From Lithobates sylvaticus (lineage: Eukaryota; Chordata; Amphibia; Anura; Ranidae), in the NCBI GenBank assembly GCA_028564925.1, contig CM053029.1, positions 191,514,940-191,578,939 of the forward strand: 64,000 nt of DNA. Reading direction: 5' to 3'. The position numbers were made by a program, and so were the translations under genes. Under the pieces are notes generated by a model. The model did not search any database and was not told where the DNA came from. It worked only from the letters and a program-made list of their open reading frames with translations. Shown here in pieces: positions 10,809-22,470 of this stretch; the stretch's first letter is position 1; the number at the start of each line of letters is the position of its first letter.

Positions 10809-10898
10809 TGGGGGTTATTTACGAAAGGCAAATTCACTTTGCACTACAAGTGCACTTTCAAGTAAAGTGGATTGGCCTTTTGGAAATAACCCCCACTG
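10807..10898. repeat. Short palindromic MITE-like repeat
   Basis: CAGTGGGGGTTATTTAC and GGAAATAACCCCCACTG are inverted ends about 90 bp apart. The interior GCAAATTCACTTTGCACTAC resembles the element at 34490-34603 in copy A. Confidence 0.55.
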
Positions 10899-11263
10899 TG
10901 TGTTTTGTGGCTTTAACAAACTAGATGTAGGGAATGACACACATTTTAGGCATGGGATCATGAGGGAAATCAGAATTTTTCGGCCCAATTTGTGTGCATC
11001 TTCAATTTTTGGGTTTGCGATTCTTAAAAACACAGAAAGATTACAATTAAAACATTACTTAGGGCAGTGTTTGCCAAGTCTCCTTCTCCAGATGCATTTC
11101 CAGGTCATGTTTTCTCTATTTTTTGCTTTTGGCACAGGTGATGATGTTATTTTCGAGGTTAGTAATTCACACAGTCGTTTTTATACTGCGGAAAATAAAG
11201 AAAACAGGACCTGGTGGTGCACCTAGAGAAGTGGAGTGGCTAAACACTGACCTCAGACACTAA

Positions 11264-11558
11264 AGCCTAGGATCACATTGATAGATAAAATCGCATGACA
11301 AGTCGCAGCCTATTGGAGGCAATGGCGCTGTTCCAATCGGTGCGACACCCATTAAGTGGCACCGCAACAATTTGCAAAAGTATTTCCTGCACTACTTTTT
11401 CCAGTTTCAGGTGCGACTTCAATAGACATCTGGGCATGAAGCCACACAAATGTCTGTCAAGTAGCACCTAAAATTGCACTGACCTTGCTACTTAGAAATC
11501 ACGCTACTTCAAGTGATATTGGTGCTATTTCAAAGTAGCATCAATGTGAACCAGGGCT
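11264..11558. mobile_element. Harbinger-type MITE inside copy B
   Basis: TAA duplications on both sides (11261-11263, 11559-11561), with inverted ends AGCCTAGGATCACATTGAT and ATCAATGTGAACCAGGGCT. No coding. Confidence 0.75.
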
Positions 11559-11638
11559 TAAAAGTAATAAAAACATGTGAAATATGAAAACTGCAAATAG
11601 GAGCCAACAAGTGGAAGAAAACTTCAGGCCAGATGAAC

Positions 11639-12300
11639 TTAAAATTTGGCAAGCATGTCGACATAATCCTGTATTCTTCTCTGTAAAGCAGTGGCAGCCT
11701 CCTTTATTTGCTCTAGATCAATCAAAGCCTGCATCATATCTGCACTCATATGGCCAATTGTGCATCTTGGAAGTTCGTGTCCTTGTAAGAAGAGAAAAAA
11801 GTATTAAGGGAACGATGGTCAAGTGGCTGAGGCACTACATACTTTGCTAAAGTTTGGAGTGAAAGAATACTTATTTGTGCAAACAAGAGGCTCACAAGTA
11901 GTTTCTTCCACTTCTGTGTCTCTTTGGCCATCTGTTTGACTTGCGTCAAGGGATGTTACATCAACAAGTGGAAGGTCTGTGCTGGGTCCAGGTGCCTTAT
12001 CCAACGCCATTAAAGTAACATCCTGGTTCAGCTGAACACACTCACTTTCCTCTAAAAAGAAACAATACACCATTAAAAGCCACCCCAAGTCCCATCTGTT
12101 TCTAGCATACATTTTTCTGCATTAGTTGACCAACCTTGCACTTCAGACAATGTTTGCTCCTGACTAGTGGACTCCATCCACCATGCTGTGCTGGGGTTTT
12201 CATCATAGTGTATCGAAAAGGGAAGGTGACGTTTATCCATCCTGGGACCTGTCCGCATATGCTGCTGGATTGATTCATCTGCCTTATCCCATATGTGGGA
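11639..12300 (-). pseudogene. 3' exons of the Myb/SANT gene of Harbinger copy B
   Basis: On the minus strand the last exon (about 11788 to 11639) ends in a heptad-like tail, ALIDLEQIKEAATALQRRIQ then DYVDMLAKF and a stop. This matches in position and style the C-terminal tail of the copy A protein (NDVQQKLKNIIDVLGKI). An acidic Ser/Thr-rich block at about 12058-11860 and another open block at about 12290-12120 look like linker exons, and a further candidate exon lies near 13210-13090. Exon borders are inferred from AG/GT sites and comparison with copy A. The gene is broken by insertions and by changes in its first exon. Confidence 0.45.
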
Positions 12301-12646
12301 AAACAAGTGTGTATGACCATTTGTTCACTCAAATGGTCCATCTGATCTGGTAAAAGTACATTATACTGACGGTGGAGGACTTGTCACTTTGAACATCATG
12401 TACAACATTTGAAAAACACTCTTATCATCACCTGGTGGATTCCATTATCTTCAATACTGTGTATTGTGAAAGTCTATGGACTTATTTATTGTGCTGCACC
12501 TTTTTAAAAAAATTTTATTCATTTACTGAGGTGTTGTGGTTTGCCTTTTGGTGTTCAGCTTGCAATTGTTTCATTTTATGCTTTGTTTACATTTGTGTGC
12601 GCTGATTGTCTTATATTTACAGAAACCAGAAAGTGTTCTTTACTCC
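12301..12646. other. No gene recognised
   Basis: AT-rich intronic-looking part of copy B. It contains TTATTTATTGTGCTGCACC, a word reminiscent of the tails of the foldback insertions, but no palindrome. Confidence 0.4.
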
Positions 12647-13021
12647 TTAAAGTGGTGTTGCACTCAAAAAAAAAAAAATAATGCTTAAAATTCCTAAAAA
12701 AACAAAAATTGGATTTTTTTTTTAACTCACCTCTAAATGCCTGTTGCTAGGGGGTCCCTCATGGTCTGCCTCCTTCGGTGCCTGGGCTGGTGACATCACT
12801 TCCCCTCGGCGCAGGAAGGGCTCCCTCCCTCCTGTCAGTCATCTGGGACACGTGACAGGTCCCAGATGACTGCGTAGCCAATCACGAGCGGATCGGGGGA
12901 TGAGCGGAGCTTCGACCCCCCGCATCGCTGGACCCTGGAACAGGTAAGTGTCCGATTATTAAAAGTCAGCAGCTGCAGTATTTGTAGCTGCTGACTTTTA
13001 ATTTTTTTTACTCCTCTTTAA
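12647..13021 (+). mobile_element. TTAA MITE, 'AGTCAGCAGC' family, copy 2
   Basis: TTAA at 12647-12650 and 13018-13021. Near the 3' end AACAGGTAAGTGTCC is followed by AAAAGTCAGCAGCTGCAGTA and TTTGTAGCTGCTGACTTTTA, a subterminal hairpin shared with copies 1, 3, 4 and 5. Inserted in an intron of copy B. Confidence 0.75.
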
Positions 13022-13335
13022 GTTCTGCCCTAAGCCCATGGCCTTTGGCCCACCTAGAATCACCCTTGTCGGTGGCTAAATGAGTGTGTTTGAAGTGGTC
13101 ACTTACGACTTTGGGGGGAAAATGGCCTTGTTGTCTCCCCTGTTGGGGCCCGGGCGAGGGTAGCCTCCCTTTGTTCCCTCTGGTGTCTTGTCTGTAGCCT
13201 AATTTTTTTGTGCTTCCTTGTTGAAAGAAGAGTAAAGAAATAGTTAAAAACAAAAAAAAGGGCAAAAAACATAAATAAAATGTTTTTTTTCATATCTGCT
13301 ATATATTTTACTTCATCTTAAAAAACAATTCTGAC

Positions 13336-15028
13336 TGTCTCAAAGGGGCGGGGTGGATTAGGGGTACCACACTTTTTGCGCTATTATAGAGCGGCTCAAC
13401 TGGTACAACTTTACCAAATTTATTCTACAACCTATCACCCTATAACCCTGACTGGGTTAACTTAGAGGCACAGGCGAGTTCTCCTCTCCCCATAGACCTC
13501 CTAATGTGGCTACCTTCTAAAGAACGTAGAGCCATTCTGAGCCCCTCTCTTTCTCACTCATTGGGCCTCTGGGACAGGATGTGCAAAGCATACCCTCTAA
13601 GGTCACCACATACTCCAGCAGCCCCCATCTTTGGAAACCCACACTTTCCCCCAGGACAACACCCACAACAGTTTGCTTGGTGGATTAATAAAGGCTTGTA
13701 TAAGATAGCACATTTTATAGATCATAGAGGCATTAGAAAACTCTCCTACTTTCAAGACACTTTAGAAATGCCTCCAACTGAGACGTTTCGACTCTCCCAA
13801 ATTATCTATTATATACAATCGCTTGTCAATTTGTCAAGATCTGGAAGACATTACCACTAGAACATTTTATGAAAATAAATGCCTCAGAGGGCATGGGATG
13901 GGGGGGTAGTAATTCAGAGTTGTATGTTTTGTTAACGAACCAGGGCTCTAAACTTTCCTGCCAATTAGCTTGGGAGGCAGACCTGGGGGAGACAATTGAT
14001 GAGGACGTTTGGTCCAAGTGGTCGACCATGGTGCGCAGGGGAATTCTGAATACTTCCCTGGTAGAGGCCAATTACAAAGTACTGTCGCGATGGTACCTTG
14101 TAATTGGTAATGGTATTTGGTAATTGGTTATTCGGTGACTGGAGTGAACATACCTAAAAATGTTAAGGCAGCTTTATTTTCTGACCTTTCGAGTGAACTG
14201 CCCAAACATCTCAGAACCCTCATCTCTTTTATCTTCTTGGCAGCTAAAATTTCCATAGCACGAGCATGGAAAACCCCTCAGACAAATTTGGCATTAGTAA
14301 AAAACTAAATTTCCTGGATCATGATAAATGAAAAATTAACTAGTATTCTTTGCGACCAGCAAAATCTGAAAAGACTTGGAACCCTTGGATTAGATATCTT
14401 CAGTCACCGTGAGGGGTGGGTCAGTAGCCCGGAGCGTGGGGATCGTTTGCACATTCTCCCTTCCTCTTCCTTCTTCCTCTCTCTTTTTCCTCCCCCTTCT
14501 TTTTCTCCTCTTCTTTTCTTTCATCCCTTTATATAAATTTTCATTTTGTCCCCATAGCTGGGTTCCCACATGCATGATAGTTGGCTCTACAGAAGATTCA
14601 ATCCAGCGTAATCTTAATACCAAGGCACTGTTATAACTTCAAGCTGAGAAATTTGGATTCCAGCACACGACAGTCCCTCTACAGGGTATTTCACGGTCTC
14701 ATGTTTCCCCCTCCCCTGTTTTTTTTTTTTTTTCTCAAGGTTTTCCTGGATTACACCAGGATGGCCTTGACCTGTTATAGAGGTTATTAATATTATAGCT
14801 AGGTATACAGTGAACAGTTTTTGAAAGAGTGTGTTGGACACCTTATGAACCATCAGTTTGTTGATATTTGTTTTAGTACAATTTTTAGTACAATTATATA
14901 ATGTTTCTTTTGTGCTAATCTGAGACCCACTACTGTAACACTACAGTTGACATAAAACTTGTATCAATGTGAACCCTTGTTATTGATAAAAATTTGATTT
15001 CAATAAAAATCATTGAAAAGAAAAAAAA
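13336..15028 (+). pseudogene. L1-type LINE, 5'-truncated ORF2 C-terminus
   Basis: Open stretches read AWWINKGLYKIAHFIDHRGI, then SYFQDTLEMP and, in a second frame, WSKWSTMVRRGILNTSLVEA followed by NYKVLSRWYL. These are the conserved downstream region of L1 ORF2, between the reverse transcriptase and the C-terminal cysteine motif. Reading requires several frame changes and stops, so it is dead. A T-rich stretch and a terminal A-run (about 15019-15030) mark the 3' end. AATTCTGAC flanks both sides (13327-13335, 15029-15037), a short target-site duplication. It interrupts Harbinger copy B. Confidence 0.75.
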
Positions 15029-15141
15029 AATTCTGACAAAGATTAGCAAAAACATTATCTCAAATTTTCAAAACCTACTTGGAGAAAGCACATATACAGA
15101 CAGCTAATTTACACATATTCATATTGGTTAGATACAAATAT

Positions 15142-15447
15142 TGCTTACTTTTTTTGATTATGTGATGGATGGACTCCATCTGCTCTTGCTCGCGGTGCTT
15201 TAGATCAGACCATCGTTTTCGTATTTGTTCTTTCGTTACACCGAAAATTTGCACTCCAAAATGGCGATGAACTTCTCCAAAATAAGGTCCTTTCGTAGTT
15301 GCGCAGCTTCTAATCATAGTCGTGCTTCTCAAGGATGCGCACCATCTCCACCATCTCACCCTTGCTCATGGGAGTGGCTTTGGTGCCTCCCATAAGCTCC
15401 ACACCGCGGGGCTGCATAGAATTTCCAGAATTCGCTGAATCCGACAT
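15142..15447 (-). pseudogene. Myb/SANT (trihelix-like) exon 1 of Harbinger copy B
   Basis: Starts MSDSANSGNSMQPRGVELMG at 15447, continues MSKGEMVEMVRILEKHDYD, then after a gap of about 50 nt and a frame change GVTKEQIRKRWSDLKHREQE, ending at a GTAAGC donor. Copy A has SFGEMLEMVDILKRSDYDGK and KEQLRKRWSDLKLREADQYR at the same places. The DNA-binding helix (RKRWSDLK) survives but the fold is interrupted. In Harbinger elements this second protein is known to assist transposase nuclear import and DNA binding. Confidence 0.7.
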
Positions 15448-15805
15448 GTTGTCCCTCCAGAATGTTTCGCAGTGTGCGTTGCATGCAGAAGAGAGATGGT
15501 CATGCCCCAGGGTCATGACGCAGTGAGAGTGTAATTTCACGCATGCACAGTGTATATAAAGCCATAACGCGTGGTCGACGTAACAGCCGTAGGAACGATC
15601 TGAGAGTGGAGGACGAACGATCGACATCGCCAAAATTAAACATAAAACAAAGTAAAATTATAAATTGGGGCATCAGTGGTTAGTGGCCTATACTGCTTAG
15701 ATTGAGGCCTATATTGGGACCAGATTATTTATGAGTTAAGCCTGACATTATGGTTTGTCTTGTGTTCTTGTCTTGTCTTGCAGGCATCTGCTAATTGAAT
15801 TGAAA
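15448..15805. promoter_or_regulatory. Divergent promoter region of Harbinger copy B
   Basis: Lies between the minus-strand Myb/SANT start and the plus-strand MADF start. Contains ACGCATGCACAGTGTATATAAA at 15539-15560 (NRF1-like word next to a TATA box), a later GAACGATCTGAGAGTGGAGG, and a splice acceptor CTTGTCTTGCAG ending at 15783. The same three features recur in the same order in copy A. Confidence 0.6.
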
Positions 15806-16242
15806 ATGGTGGATAAATTCACAGCGCCAGACTTTTTGCTTGAATTTATAGAGCAGTACCGGGAGCTGCCGTGTCTATGGAAAGTGAAGAGTAAGGATTA
15901 CTCTAATAAAATCAAGAGGAAGGCAGCGATGGAGAAACTCTTGGAATTGATGACGCCTCTGTACCCCACGGCAGACATCAATTATTTGAAGGCCAAAATT
16001 GGTAGCCTGCGTAGTACATATAATAGGGAGTGCAAGAAGATCCTGGAATCGGGAGCATCAGCAGATGACATATATGTCCCCAGGCTGTGATACTACAACA
16101 GCCTGATTTTTTTGTCTGACCAAACCGAACCACACCCATCACTTTCAACACTTCCTTCCACTCGGCTGAGGCCACAGCTCCTGAGGTACACCCTGGTCCT
16201 TCTACACAGGAAGAAGATGTGGAGGAGCCCAGCTTGACCCAG
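15806..16242 (+). pseudogene. MADF-domain gene exon of Harbinger copy B
   Basis: Starts MVDKFTAPDFLLEFIEQYRE at 15806 and reads LPCLWKVKSKDYSNKIKRKA, then YLKAKIGSLRSTYNREC. This is the MADF (Adf-1/Myb-like) pattern: an early Trp after a Leu-Pro, DYSN, then a basic helix with Y and E. A TGA replaces the Trp codon expected from copy A (VPTLWYY there, VPRL-stop-YY here, 16088-16090) and a frame change follows. The exon ends CAG|GTATAG at 16242/16243, the same donor as copy A. MADF proteins are DNA-binding partners in some PIF/Harbinger elements. Confidence 0.7.
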
Positions 16243-16470
16243 GTATAGCATTGTTGAACATATTTGTATCCAAAAATAGAATGATGTTAACTAGACGTTA
16301 TTGATCCAAAATTGCTGCCTTAACAAAGTGGTTTCCATATAAATAGACAGTAGTGGCCAAAAATGATTGGGACAAGAATAAAAAATAATGAGGTGAGAAT
16401 GATAGTCTTTTCTATTTGTCCACATTCAATTTGCAACAGTTATGAGCTCAAAATTGTGTGTGATTGCTAA
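16243..16470. other. Intron remnant of copy B
   Basis: Tracks the intron of copy A at 37369-37624, including GCAACAGTTATGAG/GCAACAGTCACTAG and AAATTGTGTGTG/GAATTGTGTGTG, and is cut off where the L1 sequence begins at about 16465-16470. Confidence 0.6.
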
Positions 16471-19436
16471 CGCACTACGTACTAAGCGCTCTCAGACATA
16501 CATTCCGACCTTAGTTACCCCGTCAGGCTCTAAAGTCCATACTTCGCCTGACATGGCGGAGACGTTTCGAGACTTTTACTCTAAACTGTACAATTTAGAC
16601 TCCACTTCTGAATTAACATCCCACACCCCCTCAGATGTCCGAACCTATCTAGAAGAAACCAATTTGCCCACACTGACAGCTGAAGAGAGGGAGGCCCTAT
16701 CCCAGCCTATTTCCGCTAAGGGAACTCGCAGCTGCAATAGCTGACACCCAGCCTGGTAAGGCCCCTGGACCCGAAGGATTCACCCTCCCCTATAACAAAA
16801 CGTTTCAACACCTAATGACACCTCACTTCCTTGAGGCGTTCAATGCCATTTTAGATGGACACAGTCTACCAGCTGATATGTTGGGTGCCTCTATTACAGT
16901 GATACCCAAACCGGGTAAGGATCCATTGCTATGTGGCAGTTATAGGCCCATCTCCCTCCTGAACTGTGACGTTAAACTCTTTACCAAAATGCTAGCGTCT
17001 AGATTTAATGTCCTGCTGCAACGTATAGTGGCTGCAGACCAAGTCGGCTTTATTCAGAGCAGGGAAGCCAAGGACAACACTATCCGGACCCTGAACATTA
17101 TAACAAAAGCAAAAAAATCCTGCATCCCCCTCCTACTCTTGTCTACAGATGCCGAAAAGGCATTCGACAGGGTGGACTGGGCCTTTCTCAGGGAAACACT
17201 CAAGTTCGTTGGAATGCCCGACCCCATCCTGTCCTGGATAGCAGCCCTCTACAAAAATCCTACAGCATCGGTACAGGTAAATGGCCACAACTCTGCCCCC
17301 TTCTCAATCTTAAATGGCACTAGACAGGGCTGCCCCCTGTCCCCTTTGCTGTTTGTCCTTTCCCTGGAGCCTTTCCTACACCACATCAGAGGTAACCTGT
17401 CTATTAAAGGCATCCAAGCCGGCCCACACCAACATAAAGTGGCAGCATACGCTGATGACCTATTATTCTACATCACTGAACCTCTCGTCTCCTTGCCTTC
17501 TTTACTACAGGAGCTGAAAAGGTACGGAGCACTATCTAAGTTTAAGGTCAACCTACAAAAATCAGAGGCATTGAATGTCTCCCTCCCTTTTTCCCATTCA
17601 AATGGGCTACCCGCTCGATCCAATACTTGGGAACAAAAATTTCCACAGATCTAAGTGACGTTTTCCCCCTCAACTACCAGCCTTTCTTATCGACGTTAAC
17701 CATGGATCTCGAAAAATGGGATTCCCTGGCCCTGTCCTGGTTCGGTCACTGCAACGTCCTTAAGATGAACGCAATGCCAAGGCTCCTGTACTTATTACAA
17801 ACACTGCCTATCAAAATACCCCAGTCTTATTTTCACGGGGTTCGATCAGCATTTATTAAATTCATCTGGCGAGGTAAACATCCACGCCTGAGCAGAAAAT
17901 TGTTGTTAAGACCTAAGCTTAGAGGAGGTATTGGATTCCCGGATCCTGCTCTGTATTACACCGCGACACATATGGCCAGGGTGCTTGACTGGTGCCTATA
18001 TGGTGACACGAAATTGTGGGTAACACTAGAACAGGAGGCTGCCCATGCTCCTCTCGCTGGATTACCATGGGTAGAGAAAACCCACACTACCCATCTGACA
18101 GCTCACCCTCTGATTGGCTCTACCCTAGCGGAAATGGATAGATTTTTTCGTCTTTCCTCACTGAGCAATTTCCCTTCCCCAATGACTCCACTTGTGGGAC
18201 ACCCAGGGTTTACACCCGGCCTCACCGACCCAACTTTCTATTCACAAGCCCTGCACGGAATTCTGAGGGCTTCCCAGCTATTACAGCCTTCTGGATGGCT
18301 CCCTACAGAGACTATGTCCTCGGGATGAGCCCCTTTAACACTGGATCATTGGAGGACTATTCAGTTCTCACATTTCCTGGGCCTATAAAACGTTGCTGGA
18401 ACTCCATGCCACTGAGGATCCCCCCGTATCTGGCAAAAAGGGAGAAAGACCTGGGAGTTACATTCTCGGTACCCCAAAAAGAGCGCATACATTTCTTTGC
18501 ACAGAAGTCTGCTTTATGTAGCAAATACCAGGAGACCACATACAAAATAACTACACGCTGGTATAGAATTCCGTCAGTCTTGGCAAAGATATTCCCAAAC
18601 CAAACGGACTGCTGTTGGCGATGTGGCCTTCACCAGGGAACTATCTTGCACATATTCTGGGAATGCCCAGTGCTTAAAACTTTCTGGGAACCAGTCCTCA
18701 AACTCATACATAAATTTACTGACATTTCCCTACAGGACAATCCGGCCGCGGTCCTGCTAAACCTTACCCCTTTATCAAGGAAACGTTATAATAAATCCCT
18801 CCTCAAACACCTTCTTAATGCAGCACCAGCGTGCATCCCGCCTGTATGGAAACAACAATCTCCGCCAACAGTGGTTCAATGGTTCGCAAGGGTGAGGGAT
18901 ATAGAGCAAATGGAAGATTTGACCTCGGTTCTGCGAGATAAGACGGAGGAACACCAGACCATATGGTTTTATTGTGTCCAATACCGCTTCTCCGATGAAT
19001 ATCAAGATTTTTGCCAGTGAGCCCTAATGTCTGACAGGCCTTGACGACCCTAGCTCCCGTTTTTTTTTTTTTTTTATTTGTCTCACCCCCCTCTCCTCCC
19101 TATTCTCTCTTCATCCCCTCTAGTATTCTTTTCCTCACCTAAGTCTATCCCTGATTTCTACCCGACTTCAGGTATTAACAAAAAAAAAATGAACGGTGTA
19201 CTCAGAACCTAGCAATACACACGGTTATAAACTTCCAACAGTGACCTGGCTGATCTCTCTTTTCCTTCAGGAAGGAGAGACTACCCCAAACGCAAACTGA
19301 TTGGAGGAGTCATGGAAATTTATTATAAGCATTATTTCTTTCTTGATACAACAAGTATTTGCCTTAATCCTCTGCAGGATATTTCAGAGTATTGGTTGTG
19401 TTCATGATGTTAACTATTGACTGTATGGTATTACAT
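16471..19436 (+). pseudogene. L1-type LINE, 5'-truncated ORF2 (RT to C-terminus)
   Basis: Runs from just upstream of the reverse transcriptase to the stop at 19018-19020. Seen in order: TQPGKAPGPEGFTLPYNKT, GSYRPISLLNCDVKLFTKML, STDAEKAFDRVDWAFL, LNGTRQGCPLSPLLF, AYADDLLFYI (about 17446-17475, the YADD active site), and CWRCGLHQGTILHIFWEC (about 18613-18666), the CCHC-type C-terminal motif of L1 ORF2. Endonuclease and ORF1 are missing. Three frame changes (near 16710, 17600 and 18290) break it, yet long stretches are otherwise open, so it is fairly young. The 3' UTR has a T16 run near 19060 and no clear poly(A). It truncates Harbinger copy B. Confidence 0.85.
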
Positions 19437-20180
19437 CGGGTGTTCGCCGAATAGCGAACAATTTGGGGTGTTCTCTGCAAATTCCAAAGCCGCGGAACAC
19501 CCTTTAAAAGTCTATGGGAGAAATCGAAAGTGCAAATTTTAAAGGCTTATATGCATGGTATGGTCATAAAAAGTGTTTGGGGACCTGGTCCTGCCCCAGG
19601 GGACATATATCAATGCAAAAAAAAGTTTAAAAAATAAAGTTTTTTCGGGAGCAGTGATTTTAATAATGCTTAAAATGAAACAATAAAAGTGAAATTTTCC
19701 TTTACATTTCATGCCTGGGGGGTGTATATAGTATGCCTGTGAAGTGGCGCATGTTTCCCATGTTTAGAACAGTCTCTGCACAAAATGACACTTCTAATGG
19801 AAAAAAGGCATTTAAAACTACTTGCGGCTATAATAAATTGTCGGTCCCGGCAATACAGATAAAAGAAGTCATTGAAAAAAATAGCATGGGATCCCCCCAG
19901 TACATTACCAGTCCCTTTGGGTCTGGTATGAATATTAAGGGGAACCCCTAAACATAAAAACGAAAAAAAAAATGGCGTTGGGGTCCCCCTCGTATGACAT
20001 GTCTTTGCTTTGACAGTTCTTTTATAACTGAGGGCGGGGCCACACTGACATTCCTGGGTGACCTCGCCCCCTCTGACACACGGGGACTTCCCTATGGCTT
20101 TCCCGGGGTGTCAGAGGGGGGCAGGGCCACCCGGTTACAAGTGAGCGTAGAATACAGCTTGATCATTCGTATTCCCAGGA
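19437..20180. repeat. Dispersed non-coding repeat
   Basis: Begins TCGGGTGTTCGCCGAATAGC and includes AAAGTCTATGGGAGAAAT, GCAATGCTTAAAATGAAAC-type words and, at the right, two GC-rich arms (GGGCGGGGCCACACTGACAT and AGGGGGGCAGGGCCACCCGG) that are partly inverted. From memory this resembles a very common ranid repeat, but I cannot confirm it here. No coding. Confidence 0.45.
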
Positions 20181-20199
20181 AAATCTAACACCACAACAT

Positions 20200-20797
20200 G
20201 ATTCCACTCCTCGAAGCATACAATCAGGATCAAGTTTCAGGAGAACTATTCAGTCTCCTGAGGAAACTGAATGTTTAAGACCTTCTCCTTCGCTAAACCT
20301 TAGAAATGCACCAATTCCTGTCTATGGTGAAAAACATTCAACAATAGATTCTCCCTCTGAAAGTGTGCTAACAGGAAGAAAGCGCAAACTCTGATATGAG
20401 GATGATTCAAGTTTTCAGCCCTCTGACTGAAACTCCTGATAAATTTGACACTAGTTTGGAGGACGATGCAATTGAACAAATCGAAGAATTAACATAGGAA
20501 CATCATTTAGAAATTGTAAAAGAAAAATGTATATAGTGTTTGAAGGCTGCCTCGATACATTATTATTTAAAATAAGGTGTCCGGAAAATGAATGCTGTTT
20601 GTTAATTAAGAAGTTAGAAAAGCAATTGGTTGGAAGCATGGTAGTGGTGTTTTCCACATGCGTAGGAAAACATTGCTGTAAGCTGTGGCAAAGCCAACCA
20701 AAGATTAAACATATTGATGCTGGAAACATTTTAATTGTGGGATCAATAGTTCTCTCTGGATCTAGTTTTACAAAATTCAACGAGTTATGTGATCTGA
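20200..20797 (+). pseudogene. Kolobok-like DDE transposase, N-terminal part
   Basis: A Ser/Pro-rich linker (SPEETECLRPSPSLNLRNAP, ESVLTGRKRKL) is followed by YIVFEGCLDTLLFKIRCPEN, LEKQLVGSMVVVFSTCVGKH, LWQSQPKIKHIDAGNILIVG and VLSGSSFTKFNELCDLTGI. The order VFE-CLD-LL, C..GH, W.SQP, GN, LSG..F.K is that of a family of vertebrate Kolobok-type transposases. It contains stops in the linker. A hAT-type insertion cuts it after the TTGI region, and the rest resumes at 22471. Family name is my best recollection, not a search result. Confidence 0.55.
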
Positions 20798-20805
20798 CGG
20801 GAATT

Positions 20806-22462
20806 TAGTGGCGTATCTAAGGTATGGCAGATATGGCAAGTGCCATGGGTGCCAAATGAAGGGGGCGCTCCTGAGTGGCTGGGCAGCAACTTAACATAGG
20901 GTGACCAGACGTACAGTCCCCAAACGGTCCTTCCCCAAATTTGTCCCCAGCAGGGGTGGTGCCAGCCCCATGTCTTGCACAAAATGTAAAGCTCAATACA
21001 CTTGTCAGCACTGTTCATCCTGTGAATGGAAAAGCTGGAACTGTTCTTTCAGTGACAAAGTACACCGGGGACTGCTATGGATGTTGTACACACAGCCGCA
21101 CCAATCCACATGCAGGAGATGCTGGAACTTGTTACCTGGCAAGTGAAAGAAAGAGTGCCAGCCCCAAGCTGTGTAAATTCAGGGGGTTCTGAATACTCTT
21201 TTCCTAGACTGGTGAGTCAGAGAAGTTGGTGACCCAAGGCTGACCATATGTGTATAGTGCACCAGTAACATAGACACACTACCAGCCATGTGTGTTTCCA
21301 GTGGGTAGTGCATCCACCTCTATCACTCAGTTATAAGCACTGTGGGTCTTATTTTCTCTTTTCTGTGCTTATTGAAGTGGTGGGCTCCCACCAGACGTTT
21401 TTATTGGGATTGTTAATTAGAGCATTTATTTTAGAGCTGCCTATTATTTATTCTCATTAGTATTAAGCTATTATGCCTGTGTGTATTTCTTTCCTGTTTC
21501 ATTTGGTTTGTGTATAAGATGGGCAGTGGTTTCCTTAATGTGGTACTGAACCCCAAAAAAAGAAAGGAATATATCAGTTTACCAATTCTTAAAGCATAAA
21601 ATAAAGTTCCACTGTAACCCAGTGTGAGCAGGCAGGCATTGATTGCAGAAAAGACAGGAAATGTGTCTTCTGCAATAAACGACACCTACCTACCTGATCA
21701 CAGCAATCCCTGGAATATAGGATGAGCTGCACAAGCCTACTGCGGCTGGCCTGATCATGTGTGCTGGGATGACTAGATCCCACGCATGCATAGTAGTGAC
21801 GTGATTCCAAACTGGCCACTGAAGAGACCTAAAAACTGGCACAGAGGAGATTATGCCAGCACCAGAGGGACCGTTGGAAACGTGAGTATCTCTACCTCCA
21901 TACTAGGATGGACATGGGTCAGTGTGCCAGCGCCATAGACCTGTCATCTATACACACAAAGTGTCACCCCAGGATACAACTCCCATGGTGCCCCATTGTC
22001 TCATGCTGCAGCCTCTGTTTATGCATCAGTGACCTCGATAAAGTTGCACAGGAAGACATCCCATTGCCATAGGGATGCTGTGCATGGCAAGTTGCTGCAG
22101 ACAGCCAGGAGAGAGAGAGAGGACTATACCGGGCACCATGTTGGTTGTGGCAAAAGGGGAATAAAAAGGGAGGAGAGCTTCTGGTGGAGAGGTCACAGCT
22201 GGTCTGAGTGCGTGATACGGTGTCCATGCCGTGGTAGGAGGAATGTTGGAGGGGGGGGTTGGAGGTGTCAGAGGCAGGCTGGTGGGCATAGATGGCTCTA
22301 CTTAAAGGGGAACTCCAGGGAAATGTAAACAAACATATCCAATGCTATGTTTAATCCAACTGGTGCTGTTTTTTTTTTTTTGAAAGATGGGTTTCAAATA
22401 TTTTGACAGGGGTGCAGTTTCAGTGCTTGCCATAGGTGCCATTTTCACTATATACGCCTCTG
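20806..22462. mobile_element. hAT-type non-autonomous element, 1657 bp
   Basis: Exact 8-bp duplication CGGGAATT on both sides (20798-20805, 22463-22470). Inverted ends are TAGTGGCGTATCTAAGG and the reverse of CAGAGGCGTATATAGTG, followed by shared subterminal ATGGCAAGTGCCATGGGTGCC/GGCACCTATGGCAAGCACTG words. 8-bp duplications and CAGNGGCG-type ends fit hAT. No transposase was found. The inside holds what look like other small repeats and a T13 run. Confidence 0.8.
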
Positions 22463-22470
22463 CGGGAATT

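Larger units (their letters stand above)
10048..16470. mobile_element. Harbinger transposon copy B, decayed and truncated
   Basis: Begins TAA|AGCCTCGTTCACACGATCGG. The first 330 bp track the 5' region of copy A, including GGGCTCCTTCTGCTRATC and GGAAGTTTGGTGA-type words, at 10225-10275. The transposase exons of A are absent here: the sequence jumps to the homologue of A's 34.8 kb at about 10395. Remaining parts are the central hairpin, Myb/SANT exons (minus), a divergent promoter and a MADF exon (plus). It holds later insertions: a MITE (11264-11558), a TTAA MITE (12647-13021) and an L1 (13336-15028). Right of about 16470 it is replaced by another L1 and the right terminus is not seen. It is diverged enough from copy A to be a separate lineage. 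Confidence 0.65.
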
